Source: Bacteroidota bacterium (GTDB taxonomy: Bacteria > Bacteroidota > Bacteroidia > Bacteroidales > VadinHA17). From it: DNA of 44,549 bases. The DNA lies in NCBI GenBank assembly GCA_011042635.1, contig DQWH01000186.1, positions 1 to 44,549 of the forward strand, written 5' to 3'. Position 1 is the first letter of the stretch, and every line of letters starts with the position of its first letter. The notes beneath the pieces were generated by a model that had not been told where the DNA came from, searched no databases, and saw only the letters and a list, made by a program, of their open reading frames with translations. The position numbers and the translations under genes are program-made. Shown here piece by piece: positions 18,307-26,924 of this stretch.

Positions 18307-20289
18307 TTACCGGATTTTGATCGCGGCCGGCATATCGATCGGTTCGTATTCCACGACCAGATCACCTGATTCAGGAATACGAATTTCTGCCCTTCTGTTC
18401 AGCGCTCGTCCCTCGGGACAATCGGCACCGTTTTCGTAACGGTTTCGGGCTATTGGGTTGTTTTCACCTTCTCCCGATAAACTAATTCTTGCCTTCCCAA
18501 TCCCTTTCGATATGAGGTAATCACGGACGGCACCAGCACGGCGTTCGGAAAGTTTCTGATTGTATGCCGCCGGGCCAATGGCATCGGTATGTCCGATAAT
18601 TTCAATATTCAATCCGGTGTGTTCCTCCAGGATTTTTACCAGTTCGTCAAGTTTAGTCTGTTCTTCTGTGGTGATGGTTGCCTTGTCAAAAGCGAAATAG
18701 ATATGTTTCAGGGTAATGACTTCGGGGGGAACCGCAACCAGTGTGGCATCTACCTTTACTTCCGACAGCGAATAATCGGATGGAAGATGAGCTTCCCTGA
18801 CTAGGGGTTCGAAGCCTTCACACTCGAATGTGAGTGTATAGGTGCCGGGCACCTTGCTGGTGTACTGAAACTCTCCGGTTGAAGGATGGACCGGCAGTAT
18901 CGAGGGCTGAGTGCCTGAGGGGCCGGATATATTTACCTTTATATCGGCTTCTTCCGGTACAGTTACATCCTCAAGGGTTACTTTTCCGGTAATCAGTACG
19001 GGTCTTGGGTTTTTATCAGAATAAATCTCATACCGGTAAATGTCTTCTTGCCCGTAACCATCTTCGGTATATCTGGCAAAGTAGGCGTTTATGCCGTCAT
19101 TCACAGGCATGAAGAAAATATCCTCGTCGGCGGTGTTAATGGGATAACCCAGGTTGACCGGTGTGCTCCAGTTCCCTTCTTCGTCAAGGGAGGAAGTAAA
19201 AACATCGTAGCCTCCCATGGTTTCGTGCCCCTGAGAACTGAAATAAATGGTTTTTCCGTTATTCACCAGGAAAGGGGTTTCTTCATTGAAAGGGGTATTG
19301 ATTACCGGACCCATATTTTCAGCGGGACCCCAGTCGCCGGTGGTTTCATCCCAGCGGGAAAGGTACAGGTCAAAACCGCCGTATCCGCCGGGTTTGTTGC
19401 TGGTAAAAATCAGGACGGACCCGTCCTCTGAGACGCAGGCATGGTTTTCCCAGTATTTGGTATTGATATTTTTTCCGAGTTTCTCTGCCGGTTGCCATTC
19501 TCCGTCTATTTTCCGGCTGAGGTAGATTTCGCTGTTGAAATCATCGTCTTTTGACAGAAGCAAACAGTTGCCGTCTGAGGAAAGGCATGTGGGATACATG
19601 TCACCGTCGGACAGGATTTCCGGGCTCAGATTGACCGGATCGCTCCACTGGTCGCCTGATTTTTCTGTATAAAAAATCGCATCATAAAATTTCAGGCCGG
19701 TAACGTAAACCAGGGTTTTTTCATCGGGTGTGGTAACCGGTTTGAAATTGGGAAAATGATCATTGATGGGCGGCCCCAGATTGACTGCATCGAACGGGAC
19801 GGGGTTTTTTATATATTTCCTGGCATTCTCACAAGCATCAATCTGTTGGAGGATAAAATTGCGATTAATGGTATCAGCGTTTTCTATCAGAGACAGATAA
19901 TGGTCAAAAATCTGAGCGGCTTCATCAAATCGTTTCTGTATCCGGTAGGCGGCTCCCAGATAATAATAGGCTTCCAGAGGTGCTCTGTTTTCCCTGTGAT
20001 TCGCTTCCCTGTAACTGGTGGTGGTATTTTTAACGGCTTTTTCAAGATAGGGAATGGCTTCCTCTTTTTGTCCCGGCAGATTGATATAACACATGCCGAT
20101 GCGGTAACAGATGTTGGCATTATTGGGGTCCATTTCATATAGTTCGAGAAAGAAGGGCAGGGCATCGGCATATTCTTCGTATAGTAAGAAATAATCTCCG
20201 TCAAGAAAGGTTTCCTTGAAATTGGTTTCCTGTGCGAATGTGGAGGAAAATAATAGACAGGAAAACAGAAATACCAGAGCTTTTTTCAT
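18307..20289 (-). CDS. PorE-like TPR/PD40/CRD/OmpA protein (paralogue B)
   Basis: Same architecture; C-term LNIEIIGHTDAIGPAAYNQKLSERRAGAVRDYLISKGIGKARISLSGEGENNPIARNR...NRRAEI. Confidence 0.92.
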   Translation of the reverse strand: MKKALVFLFSCLLFSSTFAQETNFKETFLDGDYFLLYEEYADALPFFLELYEMDPNNANICYRIGMCYINLPGQKEEAIPYLEKAVKNTTTSYREANHRENRAPLEAYYYLGAAYRIQKRFDEAAQIFDHYLSLIENADTINRNFILQQIDACENARKYIKNPVPFDAVNLGPPINDHFPNFKPVTTPDEKTLVYVTGLKFYDAIFYTEKSGDQWSDPVNLSPEILSDGDMYPTCLSSDGNCLLLSKDDDFNSEIYLSRKIDGEWQPAEKLGKNINTKYWENHACVSEDGSVLIFTSNKPGGYGGFDLYLSRWDETTGDWGPAENMGPVINTPFNEETPFLVNNGKTIYFSSQGHETMGGYDVFTSSLDEEGNWSTPVNLGYPINTADEDIFFMPVNDGINAYFARYTEDGYGQEDIYRYEIYSDKNPRPVLITGKVTLEDVTVPEEADIKVNISGPSGTQPSILPVHPSTGEFQYTSKVPGTYTLTFECEGFEPLVREAHLPSDYSLSEVKVDATLVAVPPEVITLKHIYFAFDKATITTEEQTKLDELVKILEEHTGLNIEIIGHTDAIGPAAYNQKLSERRAGAVRDYLISKGIGKARISLSGEGENNPIARNRYENGADCPEGRALNRRAEIRIPESGDLVVEYEPIDMPAAIKIR

Positions 20290-20346
20290 TGGCCTTGGGA
20301 TTTGAAACTTAACAAATTTAATAATTTAATTCACATGAGGAAAGAA

Positions 20347-20380
20347 ATGAAGGGATTGTTCATTTGATCAATCCCTTCAT
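20347..20380 (-). terminator. Perfect 12-bp inverted repeat, probable terminator hairpin after paralogue A
   Basis: ATGAAGGGATTG-ttcatttgat-CAATCCCTTCAT, 26 nt past the stop of 20407..23235(-); followed on the minus strand by a moderately T-rich stretch (TTCTTTCC). Confidence 0.6.
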
Positions 20381-20406
20381 GAAGCCATTCGGTCCGTTAG
20401 ACCTTT

Positions 20407-23235
20407 TTATTCTCTGATGTCACGGTTTTCTCTGTTCTCTTTCTTTTTTCTGGTCAGAATAAAAAGCAGAATAAGCAGGAACAATATAGCGCCGCTGATC
20501 AACCATGCCATCCATATTCTGCCCGGAGCCTTTTCTTCCGACAATTTTTCAATTACCTCGTCGGCCAGCTCGCTGTGTTTATCCATCAGTCGGAAGAGGA
20601 GGTCCCAAACCTGGTCGGCAGTATATGGATAATTAACCGATTGTTGCAATATATATTCCAGCAATTGTTCCGGTGTCATTTCCCGGACCATTTCATGGTC
20701 AAGGCCTGTGAGGAAATCTTTCAAAGCTCCATCTGATGAATTTGTCAGGTTTTCAAGGAATACCAGCACATCTATCTTTCCCCCTGAAGCCAGGGCGGAC
20801 ACGAGTCTGAAGACTTCTTCTTTCTCGTATCCGAAGAATTCGGCTTTTCCAATGAGGTATTCTACGAGTTCCTGGTTGTTTGTAATCCCTTCGCGGTCAG
20901 GTTCAAGATGTTCAATGGATGATTTCAGTGTGCCTTCGGCCATTTCTTCCATTTTCCCCATCAGTTCCCTGACTTTTTGTTCCTCAGCGGCCGGTGAGAT
21001 CATCATGATCCTGCGGATATCTTTTTCACTGAAGGCATAGTTTTCCGAAAGGGTGTTCAGGTGTTCGATAAGTCGGAAGGAGGTGCTGTCAGTCCATATC
21101 TCACTGTCGATACGGCTGATGGCTATCTTCATTTCACCGCGGGCATATCTCTTCAGTTTTTCCAGTATGCCGGTGGTATTCATGGAAGCCACCTGGTCGC
21201 GGTACATGAAAAGGGTATCGACCTCAGCCGGCTGATTGCTCTCATCTACCAGGTACTTCCGCAGATCACGGATAGAATACAATTTCGACTGCTGAGGATC
21301 AGTATTTTCAATGATCCTTCTCCATTCCTTCCCGGAAATGGCTTTCAGTTCTTCCATGGCGCTCAACACTTCCCCGGGAATCGGTTTGACTTTCGTACGC
21401 GGAGGTTCGTAAGTAACCACCGTTTCTTTTACGGTACGGTTGCCTGCCTGATCTGTCAGTGTAAAACGCAGGATGGTTTCACCGGGCAGGGGATCGAAGG
21501 TATACCGGGTTTCCGTTTTTCTGATATCGAACTCTTCGCGGTTCACTACCACACTATCCCTGATGGTTTCTACTACCAGTGTGGCATTCTTTTCAGTGTC
21601 CAGATCAATCCTGACTTTCCCTTTTGTAATGTAAACGGTCGTATCAGAAACTTCAAGTTCGGCAATCAGATCGGCTTCTTCAAGGGTTTTGTTCAGGATA
21701 AAAGTATCTTTTCGTTCGTAAGGTTCAATCACCAGTCGGCCTGTGGCAGGAATGAAACTGTCTGCCTCAAAAACTACATGATAAATGCCCTGAACCAGGT
21801 CGGTCTGATAACTCCCCGATGCATCGGCTGTAACCACGGAAGCCGTATCGCCGGTTTCCGTGTTGATGAAACGAACCGTAATGTCCTCTGGCGAATAGCC
21901 CTGGGTGGTTCTCAGTTCAACCATTCCGGTGATAAGGTATTTCTTCGGATGTTCTTCGGAATATATTTCGAGTTCAAAAATATCCTGTTCCCCGAAACCC
22001 TCTTCACTGTATACAGCATAATAGGCAAGGTGCCCCTCACCGATGGGACAGTAGAAAAGATTGTCGTCAGGGGTGTTTACCGGGTACCCCATGTTCACCG
22101 GAGCCGACCAGGTGCTGTCGCTCAGCAGGTTGGAATAAAAAATATCGTACCCGCCGATGTTGAAATGGCCGTAGGAACTGAAATAGAGTGTTTTTCCGTC
22201 ATGTGATATGAACGGGGCATCTTCATTATAAGGAGTATTGATTTTATCTCCCAGGTTTACGGGAGGACCCCATTCACCACCCACGCTGTCGCGTGTGGAA
22301 ACATAGATATCCAGGTCTCCGTAACCCCCTTTCCGGTTGCTGGTAAAATACAGGGATTTTCCGTCGGCCGAAATGGAGGCATGTGATTCCCAGTATTTTG
22401 TGTTGATATGATCGTTCAGCCTTTTTACGCGGGACCATACCTGACCGTCATAATAACTTACGTATATATTCCCGTCGTAACCATCAACTTTGTATAGGTA
22501 TAGTTCTTTTCCGTCGGCAGAAAGTGAACTGGTATAGAGGTCTTCGTCTTCTCCCAGCTGAAATGTGAGGTTTTCAGGCTCGGTCCATTTCCCGTCTATT
22601 TTTTTGGAGAAGAAAACGGCATCATAGAACTGAAGCTTCCGCATGAAAAGCATTATGGTCCTGTCGGCCGAAACAACCGGATTATAGTCGGAAAACCTGG
22701 AATTGACCACTTCGCCCATATTTCTTATATTCAGGAACATAGGGTTTTGCATGATCTTTTTGGCATTTTCACAGGCACGGATCTGTTCATCTACCAGATC
22801 CAGGTCATACTTCTTTTCGTCGACAGAATTTTTAAATCGCCGGTAAGCTTCCAGCGCCTCGTCAAGGCGGTTATTTACACGGTAGGCGTCGCCCAGGCGG
22901 AACAGGGCTTCGGGCGGGGCGTGGGTTTTCCTGATATTTTCACCTTTGTATTTATCCGAAGTATGCCGGGAAGCTCTTTCCAGGTAATCAATGGCTTTGT
23001 CTTTCTGTCCGGGCATATTCAGATAACATACTCCGATACGGTACCTGATATTGTGGTTGTTGGGGAACTCCCGCAACATCTGAAGGTAAATGGGGAGTGC
23101 CTCGTTGTATTCTTCGTACAGAAAATAGGCATTGGCTTCTTTAAACCGTTCTCGCCAGTCAATTTCTTCCTGAGAAGAACCATTATACGTGAAAAGCAGT
23201 GATACAAGAAGGATCAGGAGTGTATACCGCTTCAT
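20407..23235 (-). CDS. PorE-like TPR/PD40/CRD protein with Ig-like domain, four-repeat helical domain and C-terminal TM anchor (paralogue A)
   Basis: Signal peptide; TPR core PNNHNIRYRIGVCYLNMPGQKDKAIDYLERA; PD40 blades; C-term WMAWLISGAILFLLILLFILTRKKKENRENRDIRE; ATG at 23235 (ORF-track start 23241 is TTG). Confidence 0.85.
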   Translation of the reverse strand: MKRYTLLILLVSLLFTYNGSSQEEIDWRERFKEANAYFLYEEYNEALPIYLQMLREFPNNHNIRYRIGVCYLNMPGQKDKAIDYLERASRHTSDKYKGENIRKTHAPPEALFRLGDAYRVNNRLDEALEAYRRFKNSVDEKKYDLDLVDEQIRACENAKKIMQNPMFLNIRNMGEVVNSRFSDYNPVVSADRTIMLFMRKLQFYDAVFFSKKIDGKWTEPENLTFQLGEDEDLYTSSLSADGKELYLYKVDGYDGNIYVSYYDGQVWSRVKRLNDHINTKYWESHASISADGKSLYFTSNRKGGYGDLDIYVSTRDSVGGEWGPPVNLGDKINTPYNEDAPFISHDGKTLYFSSYGHFNIGGYDIFYSNLLSDSTWSAPVNMGYPVNTPDDNLFYCPIGEGHLAYYAVYSEEGFGEQDIFELEIYSEEHPKKYLITGMVELRTTQGYSPEDITVRFINTETGDTASVVTADASGSYQTDLVQGIYHVVFEADSFIPATGRLVIEPYERKDTFILNKTLEEADLIAELEVSDTTVYITKGKVRIDLDTEKNATLVVETIRDSVVVNREEFDIRKTETRYTFDPLPGETILRFTLTDQAGNRTVKETVVTYEPPRTKVKPIPGEVLSAMEELKAISGKEWRRIIENTDPQQSKLYSIRDLRKYLVDESNQPAEVDTLFMYRDQVASMNTTGILEKLKRYARGEMKIAISRIDSEIWTDSTSFRLIEHLNTLSENYAFSEKDIRRIMMISPAAEEQKVRELMGKMEEMAEGTLKSSIEHLEPDREGITNNQELVEYLIGKAEFFGYEKEEVFRLVSALASGGKIDVLVFLENLTNSSDGALKDFLTGLDHEMVREMTPEQLLEYILQQSVNYPYTADQVWDLLFRLMDKHSELADEVIEKLSEEKAPGRIWMAWLISGAILFLLILLFILTRKKKENRENRDIRE
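20578..21375 (-). repeat. Four degenerate ~66-aa protein repeats in paralogue A
   Basis: Units begin GEVLSAMEEL, TTGILEKLKR, QKVRELMGKM, KIDVLVFLEN; shared G-x-[LMW]-[KR]..[IL]..[LI][DE]...L.[EK][YH]L pattern. Confidence 0.65.
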
Positions 23236-23368
23236 GGGCAATTGGTTTATACGAAAATAATAATTTTAAGTGAAACTCTTTATTAAATTTTCGATTTCCG
23301 CCAAAATAAGTAGAAAACTGCATGTAAAAAATGGAGGGCAATATCCCCTTTATGCACATAGCAAAAGC

Positions 23369-23397
23369 AGGACGTAAGGGTCGGATATTTCCGTCCT
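23369..23397 (-). terminator. Weak hairpin downstream of the E2 gene
   Basis: AGGACG...CGTCCT inverted repeat between E2 stop (23439) and paralogue A; poor T-tract. Confidence 0.25.
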
Positions 23398-23438
23398 TCA
23401 TGGAATATATATGGTCGAAAAATGTTTGGAGGGAAAAT

Positions 23439-24818
23439 TCAGATCACCCTGGTGGTATCGAAGTTTTTAAGGTATTCCGCCACCTTTTTCAGGTACATGC
23501 CAGCCAGTGCTCCGTCAACTACCCGGTGATCGTAGGAAAGTGAAAGGATCATGATGTGCCTGATCCCGAGGGCATCGCCTGCGGGGGTTTCAATAACGGC
23601 GGGTTTCTTCCTTATGGCTCCGATTCCCAGAATGGCCACCTCCGGCTGATTAATGATGGGAGTTCCTGTCAGGCTGTCAAAAGTACCGAAATTGGTGATG
23701 GTAAAAGTGCCTCCGGTGATCTCATCAGGTTTCAGCTGGTTACTGCGGGCCCTTCTGGCCAGATCATTTACCGTTTTTGCCAGTCCGATGAGATTCTTTT
23801 CATCCGCATTTTTAATCACCGGCACAATCAGGTTCCCGTTGGGCAGGGCCGTGGCTATTCCGATATGGATGTTTTTCTTTTTAATGATACGGTCGCCGTC
23901 CACCGAAACGTTAACCATGGGAAAATCACGCAGGGCATGGGCTACTGCCTCAATGAATACGGGCATGAATGTGAATTTTTGGCCTTCGCGCTGCAGGAAA
24001 GTATCCTTGACCCGGTTCCTCCATTCAACTACTGCTGTCATGTCCACTTCTATAAAGGACGTAACATGAGGAGAAGTCTGCTTGGAACGAACCATATGTT
24101 CAGCAATAAGCTTTCTCATACGGTCCATTTGAATGATCTCATCCTCGCCTGACGATGCTTTTACGGCGCCGGCTGCGGCCTGCTTCTTCAGGTCCGGTTT
24201 TCGGGCAGTAGTTTCAGTTGCAGCCTGTTCGGGCTGTTTCACCTTTCCGGTTTTTTTCTGTTCCAGATACTGCAATACGTCGTTTTTGGTAAGCCGGTTA
24301 TTTAATCCTGTGCCCTGAATGCTGTCCAGTTCTTCGGCGTTGAGGTTTTCTTTTTCCGCAATACGACGGATAAGAGGTGAAAGAAATCTTCCCGAAGGGG
24401 TATGACTTGTTTGTTCAGGGGGAAAAGGGACCTCTTCAGCTTCAGCCTTCTTTTCCGACGGCTTTCCCGGTACCGGAGATTCTTTTTTCTCTGCTTCTGT
24501 TTTCTCTCCGGAAGGAGTGCTTCTGATCCTTTCCACCTCTTTCATGACTTCTTCCGTATCGGAACTTTCCATTTCCTTTTCGGTTTCCAGTCGGGCAATG
24601 GCCTGCCCTACCTGAGGGGTCTCACCTTCCCGGAAAAGAATCTCCTTGACCACGCCGGAGTGTGGGGATGGGACCTCCGAGTCAACTTTGTCTGTGGCAA
24701 TTTCTACCAGCGAATCGTCTTCGTTTACATGGTCGCCTTCCTTAACCAGCCATTTGGTAATGGTTGCTTCAATTACTCCTTCTCCCATGGCAGGGAGCAT
24801 TATTTCTACTTGAGCCAT
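23439..24818 (-). CDS. 2-oxoacid dehydrogenase dihydrolipoyl acyltransferase (E2)
   Basis: Lipoyl domain (LVEIATDKVDSEVPSPHSGVV), E3-binding domain (SPLIRRIAEKENLNAEELDSIQGTGLNNRLTKNDV), catalytic SLSYDHRVVDGALAGMYLK. Confidence 0.95.
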   Translation of the reverse strand: MAQVEIMLPAMGEGVIEATITKWLVKEGDHVNEDDSLVEIATDKVDSEVPSPHSGVVKEILFREGETPQVGQAIARLETEKEMESSDTEEVMKEVERIRSTPSGEKTEAEKKESPVPGKPSEKKAEAEEVPFPPEQTSHTPSGRFLSPLIRRIAEKENLNAEELDSIQGTGLNNRLTKNDVLQYLEQKKTGKVKQPEQAATETTARKPDLKKQAAAGAVKASSGEDEIIQMDRMRKLIAEHMVRSKQTSPHVTSFIEVDMTAVVEWRNRVKDTFLQREGQKFTFMPVFIEAVAHALRDFPMVNVSVDGDRIIKKKNIHIGIATALPNGNLIVPVIKNADEKNLIGLAKTVNDLARRARSNQLKPDEITGGTFTITNFGTFDSLTGTPIINQPEVAILGIGAIRKKPAVIETPAGDALGIRHIMILSLSYDHRVVDGALAGMYLKKVAEYLKNFDTTRVI

Positions 24819-24913
24819 GAATAGTAATGATTGAAATGTATGTAAAATTTATCCTGCTAATGATCAATAAAATCAGAATATTTAAATATAAAAATACTAA
24901 AATAATAACAGAA

Positions 24914-26857
24914 TTACCTGTCCAAATGTTTACGGGCCTTCCAAATAATTTTTATATCTGTGGCCGGACTGTAATCTCTTGCATAAACAAGATTCCCTTT
25001 ATCGATCACATCTTTTTGTTCCGTATCGGGGGGCAGGGTATACAATATCCCCGGCCGGATATCGGGAAGGGACTGATCCTTTGCGTCGTGAAGAGGATAA
25101 AACCCTACCCAGCTGCATTTTCCTGATAGAACCAGGACAATATTTCTGAGCAGTCGAAGCGGTTTGCGGAAAAGGAAAAAAGTAATCGGGAAACAAACCA
25201 GAAACAGGACGGAAAGGGTCAGATCCAGCAACCGTTTGTTCCTTCTGGAAGAGGGCTGTGTAATGGTATTGAAATGGAGCAGGAAGAGCTCCCCTGGGGT
25301 ATGGATGGAGTGACTGCCTATGACCGACGCACTTTCGGGAGGGGCTATTTTATACTCCACCGGAAACCGGTTCAGCCGGTTCATGCATTGAATGATTAAA
25401 CCGGCAGGGATATCCCGGGCACAGAAAATCACTTCGCCGGCCTGGTGAACCCTGATCATCTCTTCCAGGTCGGCTATCAGGCCAGATGCATCAGAAAAAC
25501 CGCCCGGGGGTGTAGCCACACCGGCCAGTTCACAGGATGTTCCGGAAAGGTTCAACAGTTCGTAAACCCGCCGGGCTTCTTTTTCACTTCCGGCAATGAG
25601 TATTCTTTTCTTTCTGTCACCGGCCAGTCTGAACTGTGTCCAAGGCAGCCAGTGCATTCCCAGCCTGAAAATCAGGAGAGTTCCCAGGGTCCACCCACTT
25701 CCGGCCAGGATCAGCATGCGGGAATACCTGAAATGCTCCGGAAGGAGGGCATAGATTATGAGGATTATAACGGTTCCGGCCAACCAGCCTGATGTTATAC
25801 GCGAAAGGCGTACCGGGGGGTCGTATCCTCCGGCCAGGAGAAGGCTGATCAACCAGATTATGATCATGCCGGGAGCCAGATACAGGTAGAAGCCATCAGG
25901 ATAATTGCCTCCTTCAGGGAACCGGATCTTTTCCCAGAGCGGGGTCAGTATCATGAAACCGGCCAGAATCAGCAAGACATCCACCGCCGGGAACAGAATC
26001 CTCTTAAAAAAACGCCTGAGGATCGATAGCCCTGCACGGCAGTAAATGGCTCCTTTGATCAGAAAGGAAAACAGGCGGGCATGGGTGGACGTCAGGTGCT
26101 TTTCTGCAAAGATCAACATGGCCCGGTAGAACAGGATCACATACTGAATACTCGTCTTTTTTGTGCTTTCTCCCTTGTAATGTATGATAGAGGTCTCGGG
26201 GAAGTAAACCACCCGGTAACCTGCCTGCAGTATCCGATACGAAAGATCAATATCTTCGCCGTACATAAAGTAGTCCTCATCCAGCAATCCCACTTTGTCC
26301 AGCACCGTTTTTCTGATCATCATGAAGGCTCCGGTAAGGACTTCAATATCCGTTGTTTCAAATTCGTTGAGGTGTCCCAGATAATATTTGCCCAGCGTAT
26401 TTGATCTTGGAAACAGCCGGGTAAGTCCCGATAATTTGAAAAATGCCACCGTAGGAGTAGGCAGGGCTCGTTTTGATTCGGGTAAAAATCTTCCTTTTCC
26501 GTCTACCATCCTTACGCCCAGTGCCCCGGCATCAGGATGCTGATCAAGGTATCCTATACATTTTTCCAGCGTATACTCTCCAACCACGGTATCGGGATTC
26601 AGGAGGAGCACATATTCGCCTGACGAATGCCGGATGCCCTGATTGCAGGCATGAGAAAACCCTGTGTTGCTCTTGTTTTCAATGAGGATAACTCCGGGGA
26701 ATTTTTCCCTGACCATTCGGCAGGAGCCGTCCACCGAATGATTGTCAATAACAATGATTTCCGCCTGTATTTTCCCGGCTGCTTTCTGAACAGAATGCAG
26801 ACATTGTTCCAGGAAGAACTTGACGTTGTAATTGACAATGACAACGGATAGCTTCAT
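24914..26857 (-). CDS. GT2 glycosyltransferase fused to TM region and degenerate sugar-transferase-like domain
   Basis: N-term MKLSVVIVNYNVKFFLEQCLHSV...LLNPDTVVG...YFMYGEDIDLSYRILQAGY; central TMs; nucleotide-binding-like KKRILIAGSEKEARRVYELL; C-term RRNKRLLDLTLSVLFLV...GKCSWVGFYP. Confidence 0.85.
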   Translation of the reverse strand: MKLSVVIVNYNVKFFLEQCLHSVQKAAGKIQAEIIVIDNHSVDGSCRMVREKFPGVILIENKSNTGFSHACNQGIRHSSGEYVLLLNPDTVVGEYTLEKCIGYLDQHPDAGALGVRMVDGKGRFLPESKRALPTPTVAFFKLSGLTRLFPRSNTLGKYYLGHLNEFETTDIEVLTGAFMMIRKTVLDKVGLLDEDYFMYGEDIDLSYRILQAGYRVVYFPETSIIHYKGESTKKTSIQYVILFYRAMLIFAEKHLTSTHARLFSFLIKGAIYCRAGLSILRRFFKRILFPAVDVLLILAGFMILTPLWEKIRFPEGGNYPDGFYLYLAPGMIIIWLISLLLAGGYDPPVRLSRITSGWLAGTVIILIIYALLPEHFRYSRMLILAGSGWTLGTLLIFRLGMHWLPWTQFRLAGDRKKRILIAGSEKEARRVYELLNLSGTSCELAGVATPPGGFSDASGLIADLEEMIRVHQAGEVIFCARDIPAGLIIQCMNRLNRFPVEYKIAPPESASVIGSHSIHTPGELFLLHFNTITQPSSRRNKRLLDLTLSVLFLVCFPITFFLFRKPLRLLRNIVLVLSGKCSWVGFYPLHDAKDQSLPDIRPGILYTLPPDTEQKDVIDKGNLVYARDYSPATDIKIIWKARKHLDR

Positions 26858-26924
26858 CGGGATCAAAAATAGGTACTACCCCTGTCATTTCAAACGAAGC
26901 AACCGGATGGACCCCATATTTTAT

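Noticed and set aside
21061-22206. 381-aa plus-strand ORF
   Set aside because: Antisense to the well-supported paralogue A (20407..23235 minus); composition looks like shadow coding, with no recognisable domain.
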